Positions 25,841 through 34,608 of a DNA stretch of 64,000 nucleotides are shown piece by piece. The translations under genes and the position numbers were made by a program. Numbering within the stretch: the stretch's first letter is position 1; the number at the start of each line of letters is the position of its first letter. Origin of the DNA: Rhizobium croatiense (GTDB lineage Bacteria > Pseudomonadota > Alphaproteobacteria > Rhizobiales > Rhizobiaceae); the NCBI RefSeq assembly GCF_019793465.1, contig NZ_JAILYJ010000002.1:186001-250000 (forward strand), in the 5' to 3' direction. The notes beneath the pieces were generated by a model. It worked only from the letters and a program-made list of their open reading frames with translations, ran no database searches and was not told the DNA's origin.

Positions 25841-27150
25841 CAAAGCCTTCTTTCGTATTCATCCAGGCGATCAACGCCGAACATCTGCGTGCCCGTATGG
25901 GCAAAACCGGATGGTATGTCGGTTGCATCAAGCGGCGATTCAATACCGTTCACGCCGATGATGACGGGCGCCTGGTAAAGCTGAATGCGGTCGACGAGAC
26001 CGGCTTCCAGGAAAAGCCGCGCCGTCTTGGCGCCGCCCTCGACCAGAAGCGAGGAAATGCCGCGTGTCGCAAGTGCGGGCAACAGAATTTCCGGATGATA
26101 GGGATTGCAGTAGACGATCTCGACGCCGGCGGCTTCGAGTGCGGCACGGCGGGAGTCCAGGTCGGTGGCGTCGGCGGGTGTGTTACCCCCCTCTGCCCTG
26201 CCGGGCATCTCCCCCACAGGTGGGGAGATTGGCTGGGGGCTGGCTCCCTGCCCTACATCTGCCGTTGATCGTGACGACGAGTCGTTTTGGGAATTCGGTT
26301 CGCGCTCCTTGCCAATCTCCCCCCTTGTGGGGGAGATGTCCGGCAGGACAGAGGGGGGTAACCCCTCCGCATCCGCCGCTAAAGGCGAAACTTCCTCGCT
26401 CGCCACAAGGATCACCGGCACGTCCCGCGCCGTCTCAACCAGCTTGCTCGTCAGCGGCAATACCAGCGCGGGGTCGAGCACGATACGGATCGGCGACTGC
26501 GCCTCCAGGCCGGGTGTGCGCACCGTCAGCAGCGGATCGTCCGATATCGCCGTGCCGATGCCGACCAGGATCGCGTCGGTTTCGGCCCGCAGCGCCTGCA
26601 CCTCGGCGCGAGCCTCCGAGCCGGTGATCGCCACCTGCCCCTCCCCCGCACGGCCAATCATACCATCGGCAGAAACGGCAAGCTTGAGAGTCACATAGGG
26701 CCGGTTCTTCGTCTGGCGGGTGAGATAGCCGGCCAGCGAGCGCCGGCCCTCGGCTTCCAGCAGGCCTGCATCTACCTCGATACCGGCGTCACGCAGCATG
26801 GAAATGCCGCGGCCGGAGACCCGCGGATCGGGATCGGTGACGCTGATGACGACGCGCGCGACGCCATAGGCGATCAGCGCCTCGGCACAGGGCGGCGTCT
26901 TGCCGTGATGCGAGCAGGGTTCGAGGGTGACATAGGCGGTGGCGCCGCGGGCAGCCTCGCCGGCTTCGGCGAGCGCCTGCGGCTCGGCATGCGGACGGCC
27001 ACCGAGGGCGGTGACCGCCTGGCCGACGATGACGCCGTCTTTAACGATCAGGCAGCCGACGGAGGGGTTGGTGGCGGTGCGGCCGAGATGCCGGCGCGAC
27101 AGGCGGATCGCCGCCGCCATGAAACTCTCGTCATCCGGCGTGACGCTCAT
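25840..27150 (-). CDS. ribD: Bifunctional riboflavin deaminase/reductase RibD carrying a repeat-encoded insertion
   Basis: 436 residues against about 360-380 for usual RibD. The N-terminal pyrimidine deaminase (about 1-145) has the zinc ligands His54, Cys79 and Cys88 and the catalytic Glu56 (GGRPHAEPQ...EPCSHHGKTPPC). The C-terminal reductase (from about 150) has TLKLAVSADGMIGR and, at the end, SLLVEGGAKTARLFLEAGLVDRI. Between them, residues about 264-323 are encoded by a nested inverted repeat (26183-26361), giving the low-complexity sequences PPSVLPDISPTRGEIG and ISPPVGEMPGRAEGG. The frame is kept, so the enzyme is probably functional with a surface loop. Coupled to ribE and four bases from nrdR. 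Confidence 0.93.
   Translation of the reverse strand: MSVTPDDESFMAAAIRLSRRHLGRTATNPSVGCLIVKDGVIVGQAVTALGGRPHAEPQALAEAGEAARGATAYVTLEPCSHHGKTPPCAEALIAYGVARVVISVTDPDPRVSGRGISMLRDAGIEVDAGLLEAEGRRSLAGYLTRQTKNRPYVTLKLAVSADGMIGRAGEGQVAITGSEARAEVQALRAETDAILVGIGTAISDDPLLTVRTPGLEAQSPIRIVLDPALVLPLTSKLVETARDVPVILVASEEVSPLAADAEGLPPSVLPDISPTRGEIGKEREPNSQNDSSSRSTADVGQGASPQPISPPVGEMPGRAEGGNTPADATDLDSRRAALEAAGVEIVYCNPYHPEILLPALATRGISSLLVEGGAKTARLFLEAGLVDRIQLYQAPVIIGVNGIESPLDATDIPSGFAHTGTQMFGVDRLDEYERRL
26183..26361. repeat. Long nested inverted-repeat element inside ribD
   Basis: Two 51-base arms, 26183-26233 and 26311-26361, are inverted copies that I align at 47 of 51 positions, separated by 77 bases. Each arm contains its own smaller palindrome around ATCTCCCCC...GGGGAGAT. 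A related, partly degraded copy lies at 49311-49454. It behaves like a mobile or amplified palindromic element; no transposase is present. It lies fully within the ribD reading frame. Confidence 0.9.
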
Positions 27151-27153
27151 GGC

Positions 27154-27630
27154 TCATCTGTCCAGCGGGTCGCGGGCGATCTTGGCGTTGATTTCGGAAA
27201 TAACCTTCTCGAAATCCTCGGCAAGCGAAAAATCCCGATAGACCGAGGCGTAGCGCACGAAGCCGACATCGTCGAGGCTCTTCATGGCTTCCAGCACCTG
27301 CAGGCCGATCTGCTCGGAGGAGATTTCGGTCTCGCCGGAGCTTTCCAGCCGGCGGACGATGCCGGAGACGGCGCGCTCGATGCGGTCACGCTCGACGGGG
27401 CGTTTGCGCAGCGCCACTTCAAAGGAGCGCACCAGCTTGTCGCGGTCGAAGGGCACCTTGCGGCCGGTCTTCTTGATGACCATCAGCTCGCGCAGCTGCA
27501 CGCGCTCGAAGGTCGTGAAGCGGCCGCCGCAATCCGGACAGATACGCCGCCGGCGGATGGACGTATTGTCCTCCGCCGGGCGCGAATCCTTGACCTGAGT
27601 ATCTTCCGAACCGCAATAGGGGCAGCGCAT
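27154..27630 (-). CDS. nrdR: Transcriptional repressor NrdR
   Basis: 158 residues. It is a nucleotide-sensing repressor of ribonucleotide reductase genes. The zinc ribbon has Cys3, Cys6, Cys31 and Cys34 ([10 protein letters not shown]...[19 protein letters not shown]), followed by an ATP-cone (about 49-139: [29 protein letters not shown] ... VASVYRDF). Length is normal. It lies between glyA and ribD with very short gaps, the conserved alphaproteobacterial order. No NrdR box was looked for elsewhere because no nrd gene is in the window. Confidence 0.97.
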   Translation of the reverse strand: MRCPYCGSEDTQVKDSRPAEDNTSIRRRRICPDCGGRFTTFERVQLRELMVIKKTGRKVPFDRDKLVRSFEVALRKRPVERDRIERAVSGIVRRLESSGETEISSEQIGLQVLEAMKSLDDVGFVRYASVYRDFSLAEDFEKVISEINAKIARDPLDR

Positions 27631-27639
27631 CGCTACTCC

Positions 27640-28938
27640 TTACCCCATGTAGTCATACATTGGGAAGCGGTCTGTAAGGTTGACCACCTTGCCGCGCACG
27701 GCGGCTTCGACCGCAGCATTGCCTTCGTCGGAATTGGCAACCTTCAGGCCGTCGAGAACCTCGACGATCAGGTTGCCGATTTCGCGGAATTCGGCTTCCT
27801 TGAAGCCGCGCGTCGTGCCGGCCGGCGCGCCGAGGCGCACGCCCGAGGTGACGAAGGGCTTTTCCGGGTCGAAGGGAATGCCGTTCTTGTTGCAAGTGAC
27901 ATAGGCGCGGCCGAGCGCTGCCTCGGCGCGCTTGCCGGTGGCATTCTTCTTGCGCAGGTCGACGAGCATCAGATGGTTGTCGGTGCCGCCGGAGACGACG
28001 TCGAGACCGCCTGACATCAGCGTTTCGGCAAGCGCCCGGGCGTTCTTGACGACCTGAGCGGCATATTCCTTGAATTCCGGCTGCAGCGCCTCGCCGAAGG
28101 CCACCGCCTTGGCGGCGATGATGTGCATCAGCGGGCCACCCTGCAGACCGGGGAAGACGGCCGAATTGAACTTCTTGGCCAGATCTTCTTCATTGGTCAG
28201 GATGACGCCGCCGCGCGGGCCGCGCAGCGACTTGTGCGTCGTCGTCGTCGCGACATGGCAATGCGGGAACGGCGAGGGATGCTGGCCGCCGGCGACAAGA
28301 CCGGCGATGTGGGCCATATCGACCATCAGATAGGCGCCGACCGAGTCGGCGATCTCGCGGAAGCGCTTCCAGTCCCAGATGCGGGAATAGGCGGTGCCGC
28401 CGGCGATGATGAGCTTCGGCCGGTGCTGTTCGGCCTTGCGGGCGACGTCATCCATGTCGAGCAGGTTGTCGCCTTCACGCACGCCGTAGGAGACGACATT
28501 GAACCACTTGCCGGACATGTTGACCGGCGAACCATGCGTCAGGTGACCGCCCGAATTGAGATCGAGGCCCATGAAGGTATCGCCGGGCTGCAGCAGCGCC
28601 AGGAACACGGCCTGGTTCATCTGCGAGCCGGAATTCGGCTGGACGTTGGCGAAATTGACGCCGAACAGCTTCTTGGCGCGTTCGATCGCCAGTTCCTCGG
28701 CGATATCGACGAACTGGCAGCCGCCGTAATACCGCTTGCCTGGATAACCCTCGGCATATTTGTTGGTCATGATGGAGCCCTGAGCTTCCAGCACGGCGCG
28801 GGAGACGATGTTCTCGGAAGCGATCAGTTCGATCTCGTGCCGTTGGCGACCGAGTTCCTTTCCGATCGCGCCGAAAATCTCGGGATCGACGTCCGCAAGC
28901 GAGCGATTGAAGAAGGATTCGGTGGAAGCATTGGTCAT
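27640..28938 (-). CDS. glyA: Serine hydroxymethyltransferase
   Basis: 432 residues. It interconverts serine and glycine with tetrahydrofolate, feeding one-carbon units to purine and thymidylate synthesis. It is a fold-type I PLP enzyme with the Schiff-base lysine at Lys236 ([16 protein letters not shown]), N-terminal [32 protein letters not shown] and [15 protein letters not shown] 28938 has AGGAG upstream; the frame continues to 28953. First gene of the glyA-nrdR-ribD-ribE run. Confidence 0.97.
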   Translation of the reverse strand: MTNASTESFFNRSLADVDPEIFGAIGKELGRQRHEIELIASENIVSRAVLEAQGSIMTNKYAEGYPGKRYYGGCQFVDIAEELAIERAKKLFGVNFANVQPNSGSQMNQAVFLALLQPGDTFMGLDLNSGGHLTHGSPVNMSGKWFNVVSYGVREGDNLLDMDDVARKAEQHRPKLIIAGGTAYSRIWDWKRFREIADSVGAYLMVDMAHIAGLVAGGQHPSPFPHCHVATTTTHKSLRGPRGGVILTNEEDLAKKFNSAVFPGLQGGPLMHIIAAKAVAFGEALQPEFKEYAAQVVKNARALAETLMSGGLDVVSGGTDNHLMLVDLRKKNATGKRAEAALGRAYVTCNKNGIPFDPEKPFVTSGVRLGAPAGTTRGFKEAEFREIGNLIVEVLDGLKVANSDEGNAAVEAAVRGKVVNLTDRFPMYDYMG

Positions 28939-29101
28939 GGGCGGGCTCCTCAACTGGAATGCGCGAAGGTATTATCCTTCCCCTGTGGTAAGGGCAATAC
29001 GAAGAACGACATTTGCTGAGCAAAGCGCGCGCTCCAGTCACTTTGCGACAGCGCGGCGCCGATGAATCGCAGTTCCGGGATAGAGCGCCCCTCGCCGCAA
29101 T

Positions 29102-29130
29102 AAAAAAAACCGCGCCGGGAGGGCGCGGTT
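29102..29130 (-). terminator. Terminator downstream of the L,D-transpeptidase gene
   Basis: Nine-base stem AACCGCGCC (29108-29116) and GGCGCGGTT (29122-29130), loop GGGAG. In the minus direction it is followed by a run of T (A at 29102-29109 on the plus strand). It lies 27 bases after the gene's stop. Confidence 0.9.
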
Positions 29131-29156
29131 CGAGGGTGCGATGCAGAGGTCGCCGC

Positions 29157-30461
29157 TTATTGCACCGGCTGCTCCATGCCAGCCGTGGTATCGAGCGCCA
29201 ATTCGGCATTGCCGTCCATCTGATAGATGTCGTCGCGGAACTGGACAATGCCGTCGGGCATGCCCCAGGCAGAGATGTAGACGAAATAGACCGGAACTTC
29301 CGCCGCGAGCTTGATCGGCGTGTTGACGCCGCTTGCGATCACCTGCTCCATCTGCTGGCGGCTCCAGCCGGGGGTTTCGCGCAGCAGCCAGTTCGTCAGG
29401 TCGCGCACGTTCTGCACACGGACACAGCCCGAAGATTCGAAGCGCATCAGCTTGTTGAACAGGCCCTGCTGCGGCGTGTCGTGCATGTACTCGCCGTTCT
29501 TGTTGTAGAAGTTGATCTTCGTCGACGCCATGGCGTTGGTCTTGCCGGGGTCCTGACGGAACATCAGGTTCGGTGCCTCGCCGTTCCAGTCGACGGTCTC
29601 GGGGGCGACTTCGTTGCCCTTGCCGTCGAGCAGACGAATGGCGTTCTTTTCGAGATAGGTCGGATCCTTGCGCATCAGCGGCATGATGTCCTTCTCGACG
29701 ATCGAGCGCGGCGCCGTCCAGTAAGGATTGAGAATGACCTCGTAGATCTTCGAATTGACGAGATGCGTCGGGCGGCTCAAGCGTCCGACAACCGCGGTAT
29801 GACGCGTCGCGACACTGCCGTCTTCGACAGCCTCGACATAGGCGGCCGGAATATTGACCATCAGGTGACGGCGTCCCAGGTCTTCGGGGAAGGTTTGCAG
29901 ACGGATGAGGTTGGTGTTCAGCTGCTGCAGACGGACATCGGCGGGAATGTTCATCGCCTTCAGCGTGAATTCGCCGAGGACGCCGTCGGCCGGCAGGCCG
30001 TGACGCGCCTGGAAGCGCTTGACGGCGCCGTCGACATAGGAATCGAAGGCGCTCGACATGCCGGCTTCGCGCGGCAGGTCGCCGGTGATCGCCAGACGCT
30101 GGCGCAGCGCCTGGACGGCGGGATGGCTGACGCCGAGCTGCAGGCGCTGATCGCCGGGATTGACTTCAGGCCAGCCGCCGGCGGCCGCGATCTGCTGATA
30201 CTGCATGATCGCCTGCTGGGCGCTGGCGACCGATTGAGGCCCGAGGATCGGCGTGTTGGACACGACGGCCGTCGCCGTCCGCGAAGCCGCCTTGGCGTCG
30301 AACTGGTCGTCCCAGTTGCCGCGCCGCGGCGCGTTCAGGAGCCCATCGAGCGCCGATTGCGCAAATGCAGGCCCGGCAGCAAGCGCGCCGGCGCCAACCG
30401 TTGCCGCCGACGCCAGGAAAGCGCGGCGCGAGAGAGCTTCAATTCCGTTTTTCTTCGACAT
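29157..30461 (-). CDS. ldtP: L,D-transpeptidase (YkuD domain) with Tat-type signal, LdtP-like
   Basis: 434 residues. It crosslinks peptidoglycan or anchors proteins in the periplasm through a Cys nucleophile. The N-terminus SRRAFLASAATVGAGALAAGP (about 11-31) is a twin-arginine-like signal. A peptidoglycan-binding domain follows (about 95-185: LQLGVSHPAVQALRQRLA ... AVKRFQARHGLPADGVLGEFTLKAMN). The YkuD domain (about 220-370) has the motif SSGCVRV with Cys346. ATG 30461 is chosen because the signal starts there; the frame is open to 30563. The symbol follows the ldtR-linked transpeptidase of Rhizobiales and Liberibacter, and the neighbouring MarR gene supports it. A terminator follows the gene. 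Confidence 0.88.
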   Translation of the reverse strand: MSKKNGIEALSRRAFLASAATVGAGALAAGPAFAQSALDGLLNAPRRGNWDDQFDAKAASRTATAVVSNTPILGPQSVASAQQAIMQYQQIAAAGGWPEVNPGDQRLQLGVSHPAVQALRQRLAITGDLPREAGMSSAFDSYVDGAVKRFQARHGLPADGVLGEFTLKAMNIPADVRLQQLNTNLIRLQTFPEDLGRRHLMVNIPAAYVEAVEDGSVATRHTAVVGRLSRPTHLVNSKIYEVILNPYWTAPRSIVEKDIMPLMRKDPTYLEKNAIRLLDGKGNEVAPETVDWNGEAPNLMFRQDPGKTNAMASTKINFYNKNGEYMHDTPQQGLFNKLMRFESSGCVRVQNVRDLTNWLLRETPGWSRQQMEQVIASGVNTPIKLAAEVPVYFVYISAWGMPDGIVQFRDDIYQMDGNAELALDTTAGMEQPVQ

Positions 30462-30894
30462 AGTCCCAACCACTGAATGCCGCGATAAAGGAAAGCCGCG
30501 GCTCTTTGCGATATCACTGCGCCGTAACGCAGATCTCTGTGCATTCGTTGTCCGGCGCATCAAAAAATTCCGCTAGCCCCATCACAGAAGCGCGATGCGA
30601 CAGCCTGAACATTTCCGATCGGTTCAAGCGCCGGTTGTTAACCTTCCGCTGCCACACCAATATGGCCAATTCGTGTTACCGGCTCGGAAGATAGACCGCC
30701 GGCCGCCGGAGACACGACGCAACGAACCATGACGGGCTAAACGGTGCCGGTTAATAACGGCTAAAAAACGGCTTGAATACAGGCGAGAACGCTTGCCTGC
30801 CCTGCGTTGCAAAGATGCCACGCGGGCAAACGGCAAAACCGGACGCGCAGGGACACGTCCGGTTTTCTGCAACCCTGAAAGGAGGTCAGGGATT
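30462..30894. other. Intergenic region between ldtR and the transpeptidase gene
   Basis: About 430 bases without a gene. It holds the ldtR terminator at 30835-30866 and must hold the transpeptidase promoter. A weak dyad TGAAC (30606-30610) / GTTCA (30622-30626) lies about 150 bases before the gene and is a candidate regulator site only. Confidence 0.35.
30835..30866 (-). terminator. Hairpin terminator downstream of ldtR
   Basis: Eleven-base stem AAAACCGGACG (30835-30845) and CGTCCGGTTTT (30856-30866), loop of ten bases. The T-run is short (four T) in both directions, so it may be a moderate bidirectional terminator. It lies about 30 bases after the ldtR stop. Confidence 0.8.
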
Positions 30895-31410
30895 TTAGAG
30901 ACGATACATGATCGAGTCGTTCCAGAAGCGGTCGAGGCGCTGGAGCAGTTTGTTCATCTGGGTGAACTCGTCGGTGCCGATGCCGCCGACCTTGTCGATC
31001 GAGGCGATGTGGCGTTCGTAGAGCTTGGCGACCGTCTCGGCGATGTCCTGGCCGGTTTCGGTCAGGCTGATGCGGACCGAGCGGCGGTCGATGCGCGAGC
31101 GCTGGTGGTTGATGAAGCCGAGATCGACCAGCTTCTTGACGTTGTAGGACACGTTGGAGCCGAGATAGTAGCCGCGGGAGCGCAGCTCGCCGGCGGTCAG
31201 CTCGGAATTGCCGATGTTGAAAAGGAGCAGCGCCTGGATGGCGTTGACGTCGCTGCGGCCCTGCCGGTCGAATTCGTCCTTGATGACGTCGAGAAGACGA
31301 CGGTGAAGACGTTCAACAAGATGAAGGGATTCCATGTAAAGATCACGGATGCCCTGATCCTGCTGGTCACGGAAGTTCGATACCGCCTGCGGCTTGATTT
31401 TCGTGTTCAT
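30895..31410 (-). CDS. ldtR: MarR family regulator LdtR
   Basis: 171-residue winged-helix regulator. The MarR domain (about 30-150) has VNAIQALLLFNIGNSELTAGELRSRGYYLGSNVSYNVKKLVDLGFINHQRSRIDRRSVRISLTETG, with the recognition helix and the DxR-type wing (RIDRRSVRI). In Sinorhizobium and Liberibacter the homologue LdtR activates an L,D-transpeptidase gene and is linked to envelope and osmotic stress responses. The transpeptidase gene is next downstream on the same strand here, in a separate transcript. A dyad upstream at 31472-31492 could be its own operator. Confidence 0.85.
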   Translation of the reverse strand: MNTKIKPQAVSNFRDQQDQGIRDLYMESLHLVERLHRRLLDVIKDEFDRQGRSDVNAIQALLLFNIGNSELTAGELRSRGYYLGSNVSYNVKKLVDLGFINHQRSRIDRRSVRISLTETGQDIAETVAKLYERHIASIDKVGGIGTDEFTQMNKLLQRLDRFWNDSIMYRL

Positions 31411-31471
31411 ATTGACTGCCTCACTGTTTGATTGGCGGTGTCGTTTTCTTCCCGCCTTGAGTGAGACCCTA

Positions 31472-31492
31472 TCGAATACATATAAAATTCGA
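31472..31492. promoter_or_regulatory. Candidate MarR-type operator upstream of ldtR
   Basis: Dyad TCGAAT-N9-ATTCGA with an AT-rich centre, 62 bases upstream of the ldtR ATG. MarR regulators often bind dyads of this size at their own promoter. No binding data are implied. Confidence 0.4.
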
Positions 31493-31539
31493 CTTAAACC
31501 GCAGGCTTAACGGAGCCTTACTGGAAACCCCACGTTGTC

Positions 31540-31977
31540 TCAGGGTAAATCAACGCTTACCTGGCGGCGGTGCCGGCGCTTTTCCAGCCACAGCAGCAGG
31601 CGGAAAATGCAGTAGACAGCGGCGACCATGAGATGCAGCAGGATGATCAGCTTGTTGGGGCCGAAAATATCCGGCAGCAGGCCATACATCAGGACCTGGC
31701 CGCCGGCGGCGAGCACCCAGATGACCGGCCCCCAGGAGACGGTGAGCCACAGACCGAGGGACGCGACCGGGAAAAGCACGGCAAGGCTGGTGCTCGCAAC
31801 CTTCCACGGCAGGCTCAACAGATCGAAGCGGCCGGCGCCGACCAGCGAATAGCCGACGAGCATCGCCCAGTATTGCAGGCCGAACCAGAAGCAGGATAGG
31901 GCGACCAGCCTCAGGAAGAGAATGAAGAGGAGATCCGCCAGTGTGCGTTTCGGGATCGTCGGGCTATCGGTTTCCAT
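31540..31977 (-). CDS. Small integral membrane protein (DUF6163-like)
   Basis: 145 residues with about four hydrophobic segments (about 13-45, 55-80, 83-100 and 105-125) and a basic C-terminus (LEKRRHRRQ), so an inner-membrane protein. It resembles the DUF6163 proteins of Rhizobiales from memory. The start is ATG 31977; a longer open frame upstream to 32559 runs antisense through hemB and is not used. It lies divergent to hemB and upstream of ldtR on the same strand, separated by 129 bases. Function unknown. Confidence 0.7.
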   Translation of the reverse strand: METDSPTIPKRTLADLLFILFLRLVALSCFWFGLQYWAMLVGYSLVGAGRFDLLSLPWKVASTSLAVLFPVASLGLWLTVSWGPVIWVLAAGGQVLMYGLLPDIFGPNKLIILLHLMVAAVYCIFRLLLWLEKRRHRRQVSVDLP

Positions 31978-32107
31978 GGCGCAGACATCGGTTCCGGTTG
32001 TATCGTCATAAGGGTGTTTTCCGCCGCGGCCAATCGTCCGGTTTGGATTTTCCGGGCGCCATGATAATGAGCGCTCCGATAAATGGAATGGGCTGGGGAT
32101 AGATATC

Positions 32108-33121
32108 ATGCAGGACAGGACGCATCTCGTCGACGACATCACCGGCCATCGCCGCATGCGGCGCAACCGCAAGGCGGATTGGACGCGCCGGCTGGTGCAG
32201 GAGAACCGGCTGACCGTCGACGACCTTATCTGGCCGATCTTCATCGTGCCGGGTTCCGGCATCGTCGATCCGATCGCGGCCATGCCGGGCGTCAACCGCA
32301 TGAGCATCGACAAAGCCGTCGAAGCCGCACGCGAAGCGGCCGGCCTCGGCATTCCGGCGCTCGCCACCTTTCCGAACATCGAACTGGAACTGCGCGACGA
32401 GACCGGCTCGAACAGCCTTGAGGCCAATAACCTGATCAACCAGGCGACGGCGGCGATCAAGAAGGCGGCGCCCAATATCGGCGTCATCACCGACGTGGCG
32501 CTCGACCCCTTCACCAGCCATGGCCATGACGGGATCCTGAGAGACGGCGAGATCGTCAATGACGAGACGGTCGATCAAGTGGCGCGCGCCGCGGTGATGC
32601 AGGCGGATGCCGGCGCCGACATCATCGCGCCATCGGAGATGATGGACGGGCGCATCGGCGCGATCCGCATGGCGCTCGATGCGGCCGGCCACCAGAACGT
32701 CGGCATCATGAGCTATGCGACGAAATTCGCCTCCGCCTTCTATGGCCCCTATCGCGAGGCGATCTCGACCGGCGGACTGCTGAAGGGCGACAAGAAGACC
32801 TACTATATCGACCCCGCCAACGGCACCGAGGCGATCCGCGACGCGGCCCTCGACGTCGAGGAAGGCGCCGACATGCTGATGGTCAAGCCGGGCCTGCCCT
32901 ATCTCGACATCTGCTGGCGGATGAAGGAGGCCTTCGGCCTGCCGACCTTCGCCTATCAGGTCTCCGGCGAATATAGCCAGATCAAGGCGGCGGCGATGAA
33001 TGGCTGGATCGACGGCGAGCGGGCGATGCTCGAAACGCTCTTGTCGTTCAAGCGGGCGGGATGTGACGGCATCCTCACCTATTTCGCGGTCGAGGTGGCG
33101 AAAATTCTCGGAAAACGGTGA
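32108..33121 (+). CDS. hemB: Delta-aminolevulinic acid dehydratase (porphobilinogen synthase)
   Basis: 337-residue TIM-barrel enzyme joining two 5-aminolevulinates to porphobilinogen for heme. The two Schiff-base lysines are Lys206 (SYATKFASAFYGP) and Lys260 (LMVKPGLPYLDI). The metal segment reads DVALDPFTSHGHDG, without the three cysteines of the zinc form, as in Mg-dependent alphaproteobacterial enzymes. YPAYQVSGEY is represented by FAYQVSGEYSQIKAA. It is followed after 72 bases by an RDD protein gene. Length is normal. Confidence 0.97.
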   Translation: MQDRTHLVDDITGHRRMRRNRKADWTRRLVQENRLTVDDLIWPIFIVPGSGIVDPIAAMPGVNRMSIDKAVEAAREAAGLGIPALATFPNIELELRDETGSNSLEANNLINQATAAIKKAAPNIGVITDVALDPFTSHGHDGILRDGEIVNDETVDQVARAAVMQADAGADIIAPSEMMDGRIGAIRMALDAAGHQNVGIMSYATKFASAFYGPYREAISTGGLLKGDKKTYYIDPANGTEAIRDAALDVEEGADMLMVKPGLPYLDICWRMKEAFGLPTFAYQVSGEYSQIKAAAMNGWIDGERAMLETLLSFKRAGCDGILTYFAVEVAKILGKR

Positions 33122-33193
33122 GTGTAGGGCGATTATTGTATTTCGCCCTACCGACACCATATCAGCGGCATCGCTTTTTCGCAGGAGATCGAG

Positions 33194-33652
33194 ATGAGCT
33201 ACAACCCCAATCCGCTTTTTGCCGCACCGGAGGACTGGCGCGCCTATAGCGGCGTGTTGAGCCGCCGTGTCCTTGCCTTCATCCTCGACTACCTCATCGT
33301 GGCGCTGCTGTGGATCCCCGCAGCGATCGTGCTGTTCTTCCTGTCGATCATCACGCTCGGGCTAGGCTTCCTTCTCTACCCTGCCCTCTTCGTCATCGTC
33401 GCCGGGATTTACTTCGGCCTGACCGTCGGCGGACCGAGCCAGGCCTCGCTCGGCATGCGGGCAATGGGGATCGCGATCGTGCGCGTCGATGGGCGGCCGA
33501 TGGATTTCCTGACGGCGATCGTGCATCTGGCGCTGTTCTGGATCCTCAACTCGGTGCTGACCCCGCTCATCCTGCTCGCCGGCCTGTTTATCGAACGCAG
33601 CCGCCTGATCCACGACCTCTTGGTCGGCACGGTGACGGTGCGCACCGCTTGA
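33194..33652 (+). CDS. RDD family membrane protein
   Basis: 152 residues with the RDD-type signature: SRRVLAFILDYLIVALLWIP near the N-terminus (Arg and Asp as the name residues), two or three more hydrophobic segments, and a C-terminal ERSRLIHDLLVGTVTVRT. The segment GGPSQASLGMRAMGIAIVR matches the family loop. Its role is unknown; RDD proteins are suspected transport-related inner-membrane proteins. AGGAGA precedes the ATG. It follows hemB closely, and a hairpin terminator follows. Confidence 0.87.
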   Translation: MSYNPNPLFAAPEDWRAYSGVLSRRVLAFILDYLIVALLWIPAAIVLFFLSIITLGLGFLLYPALFVIVAGIYFGLTVGGPSQASLGMRAMGIAIVRVDGRPMDFLTAIVHLALFWILNSVLTPLILLAGLFIERSRLIHDLLVGTVTVRTA

Positions 33653-33657
33653 AGCGC

Positions 33658-33691
33658 GGCGGAGACGAAATAAAGTCTCCGCCTTCCCTTT
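33658..33691 (+). terminator. Terminator after the RDD protein gene
   Basis: Nine-base stem GGCGGAGAC (33658-33666) and GTCTCCGCC (33675-33683), loop GAAATAAA, followed by TTCCCTTT, an imperfect T tract. Confidence 0.8.
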
Positions 33692-33831
33692 GCCGCCTGT
33701 TGCAGACGCTCCATATTTAACTTTAGAAGACCGAAATGAAGGACGGAAATCGTCCCGCTGTTGACGTTTTCTATTCTTAGGTCATGCTGTCGGAAAACGG
33801 CACTGTCTCGACAAGGAAACTTCCGCGACAA

Positions 33832-34608
33832 ATGAATACGCAGACAACGCCATCCCCGCAGTTTTATCTGACGGCTCCGGCTGCGTGTCCGTATCTGCCG
33901 CATGAGATGGAGCGCAAGGTTTTCACCCATCTGGTCGGCCCGCGAGCCGCCGAGATGAACGACATCCTGACGCAAGGCGGTTTCCGCCGCTCGCAGAACA
34001 TCGCCTACCGCCCGGCCTGCGAATCCTGCCGCGCCTGTGTTTCCGTGCGGATTCTCGCCCAGGAATTCGAGCCGACGAAATCGATGAAGCGCGTGCTTGC
34101 CGCCAATTCCGACGTCATCGCCACCGAATTCACCGCCCAGCCTTCCAGCGAACAATATTCGCTCTTCCGACGCTATCTCGACTACCGCCACCAGCAGGGC
34201 GGCATGTCCGACATGACCGTGCTCGACTACGCGATCATGGTGGAAGACACGCATGTGAATACGCGAATCGTCGAATACCGCCGGCGCGAGGAAGGTTCCG
34301 GACTGGAAGAGCGGCCGAAAGGCGAGCTGCTTGCCGCGGCGCTGACCGATACGATGAGCGACGGGCTGTCAATGGTCTATTCCTATTTCAATCCCGGGCT
34401 CGAGCGGCGTTCGCTCGGCACCTTCATGATTCTCGACCATATCAGGCGCGCCAAGGCGCTCGGCCTGCCGCATGTCTACCTCGGCTACTGGGTTCAAGGG
34501 TCGCGGAAAATGGACTACAAGACGCGCTTCCAGCCGCAAGAACATCTGACCCCGCGCGGCTGGGAACGTTTCGATCCCTCCTCCATGCGCGAAAGCAATC
34601 AGGACTGA
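33832..34608 (+). CDS. bpt: Aspartate/glutamate leucyltransferase (Bpt-type arginyl/leucyl-tRNA protein transferase)
   Basis: 258 residues. It adds an amino acid from charged tRNA to acidic N-termini, creating N-degrons for ClpAP-type degradation. The N-terminal ATE domain has [34 protein letters not shown] (Cys cluster) and [13 protein letters not shown]; the C-terminal domain has [58 protein letters not shown]. The start ATG 33832 fits the family; the frame is open to 33784. Its stop abuts the start of the DMT transporter gene. Bacterial members are of the Bpt (leucyl) type; leucyl versus arginyl preference is inferred. Confidence 0.9.
   Translation: MNTQTTPSPQFYLTAPAACPYLPHEMERKVFTHLVGPRAAEMNDILTQGGFRRSQNIAYRPACESCRACVSVRILAQEFEPTKSMKRVLAANSDVIATEFTAQPSSEQYSLFRRYLDYRHQQGGMSDMTVLDYAIMVEDTHVNTRIVEYRRREEGSGLEERPKGELLAAALTDTMSDGLSMVYSYFNPGLERRSLGTFMILDHIRRAKALGLPHVYLGYWVQGSRKMDYKTRFQPQEHLTPRGWERFDPSSMRESNQD

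Noticed and set aside
29128..29140. GGTTCGA as the T-loop of a tRNA
   Set aside because: No acceptor or anticodon stems can be drawn around it; the bases belong to the terminator hairpin.
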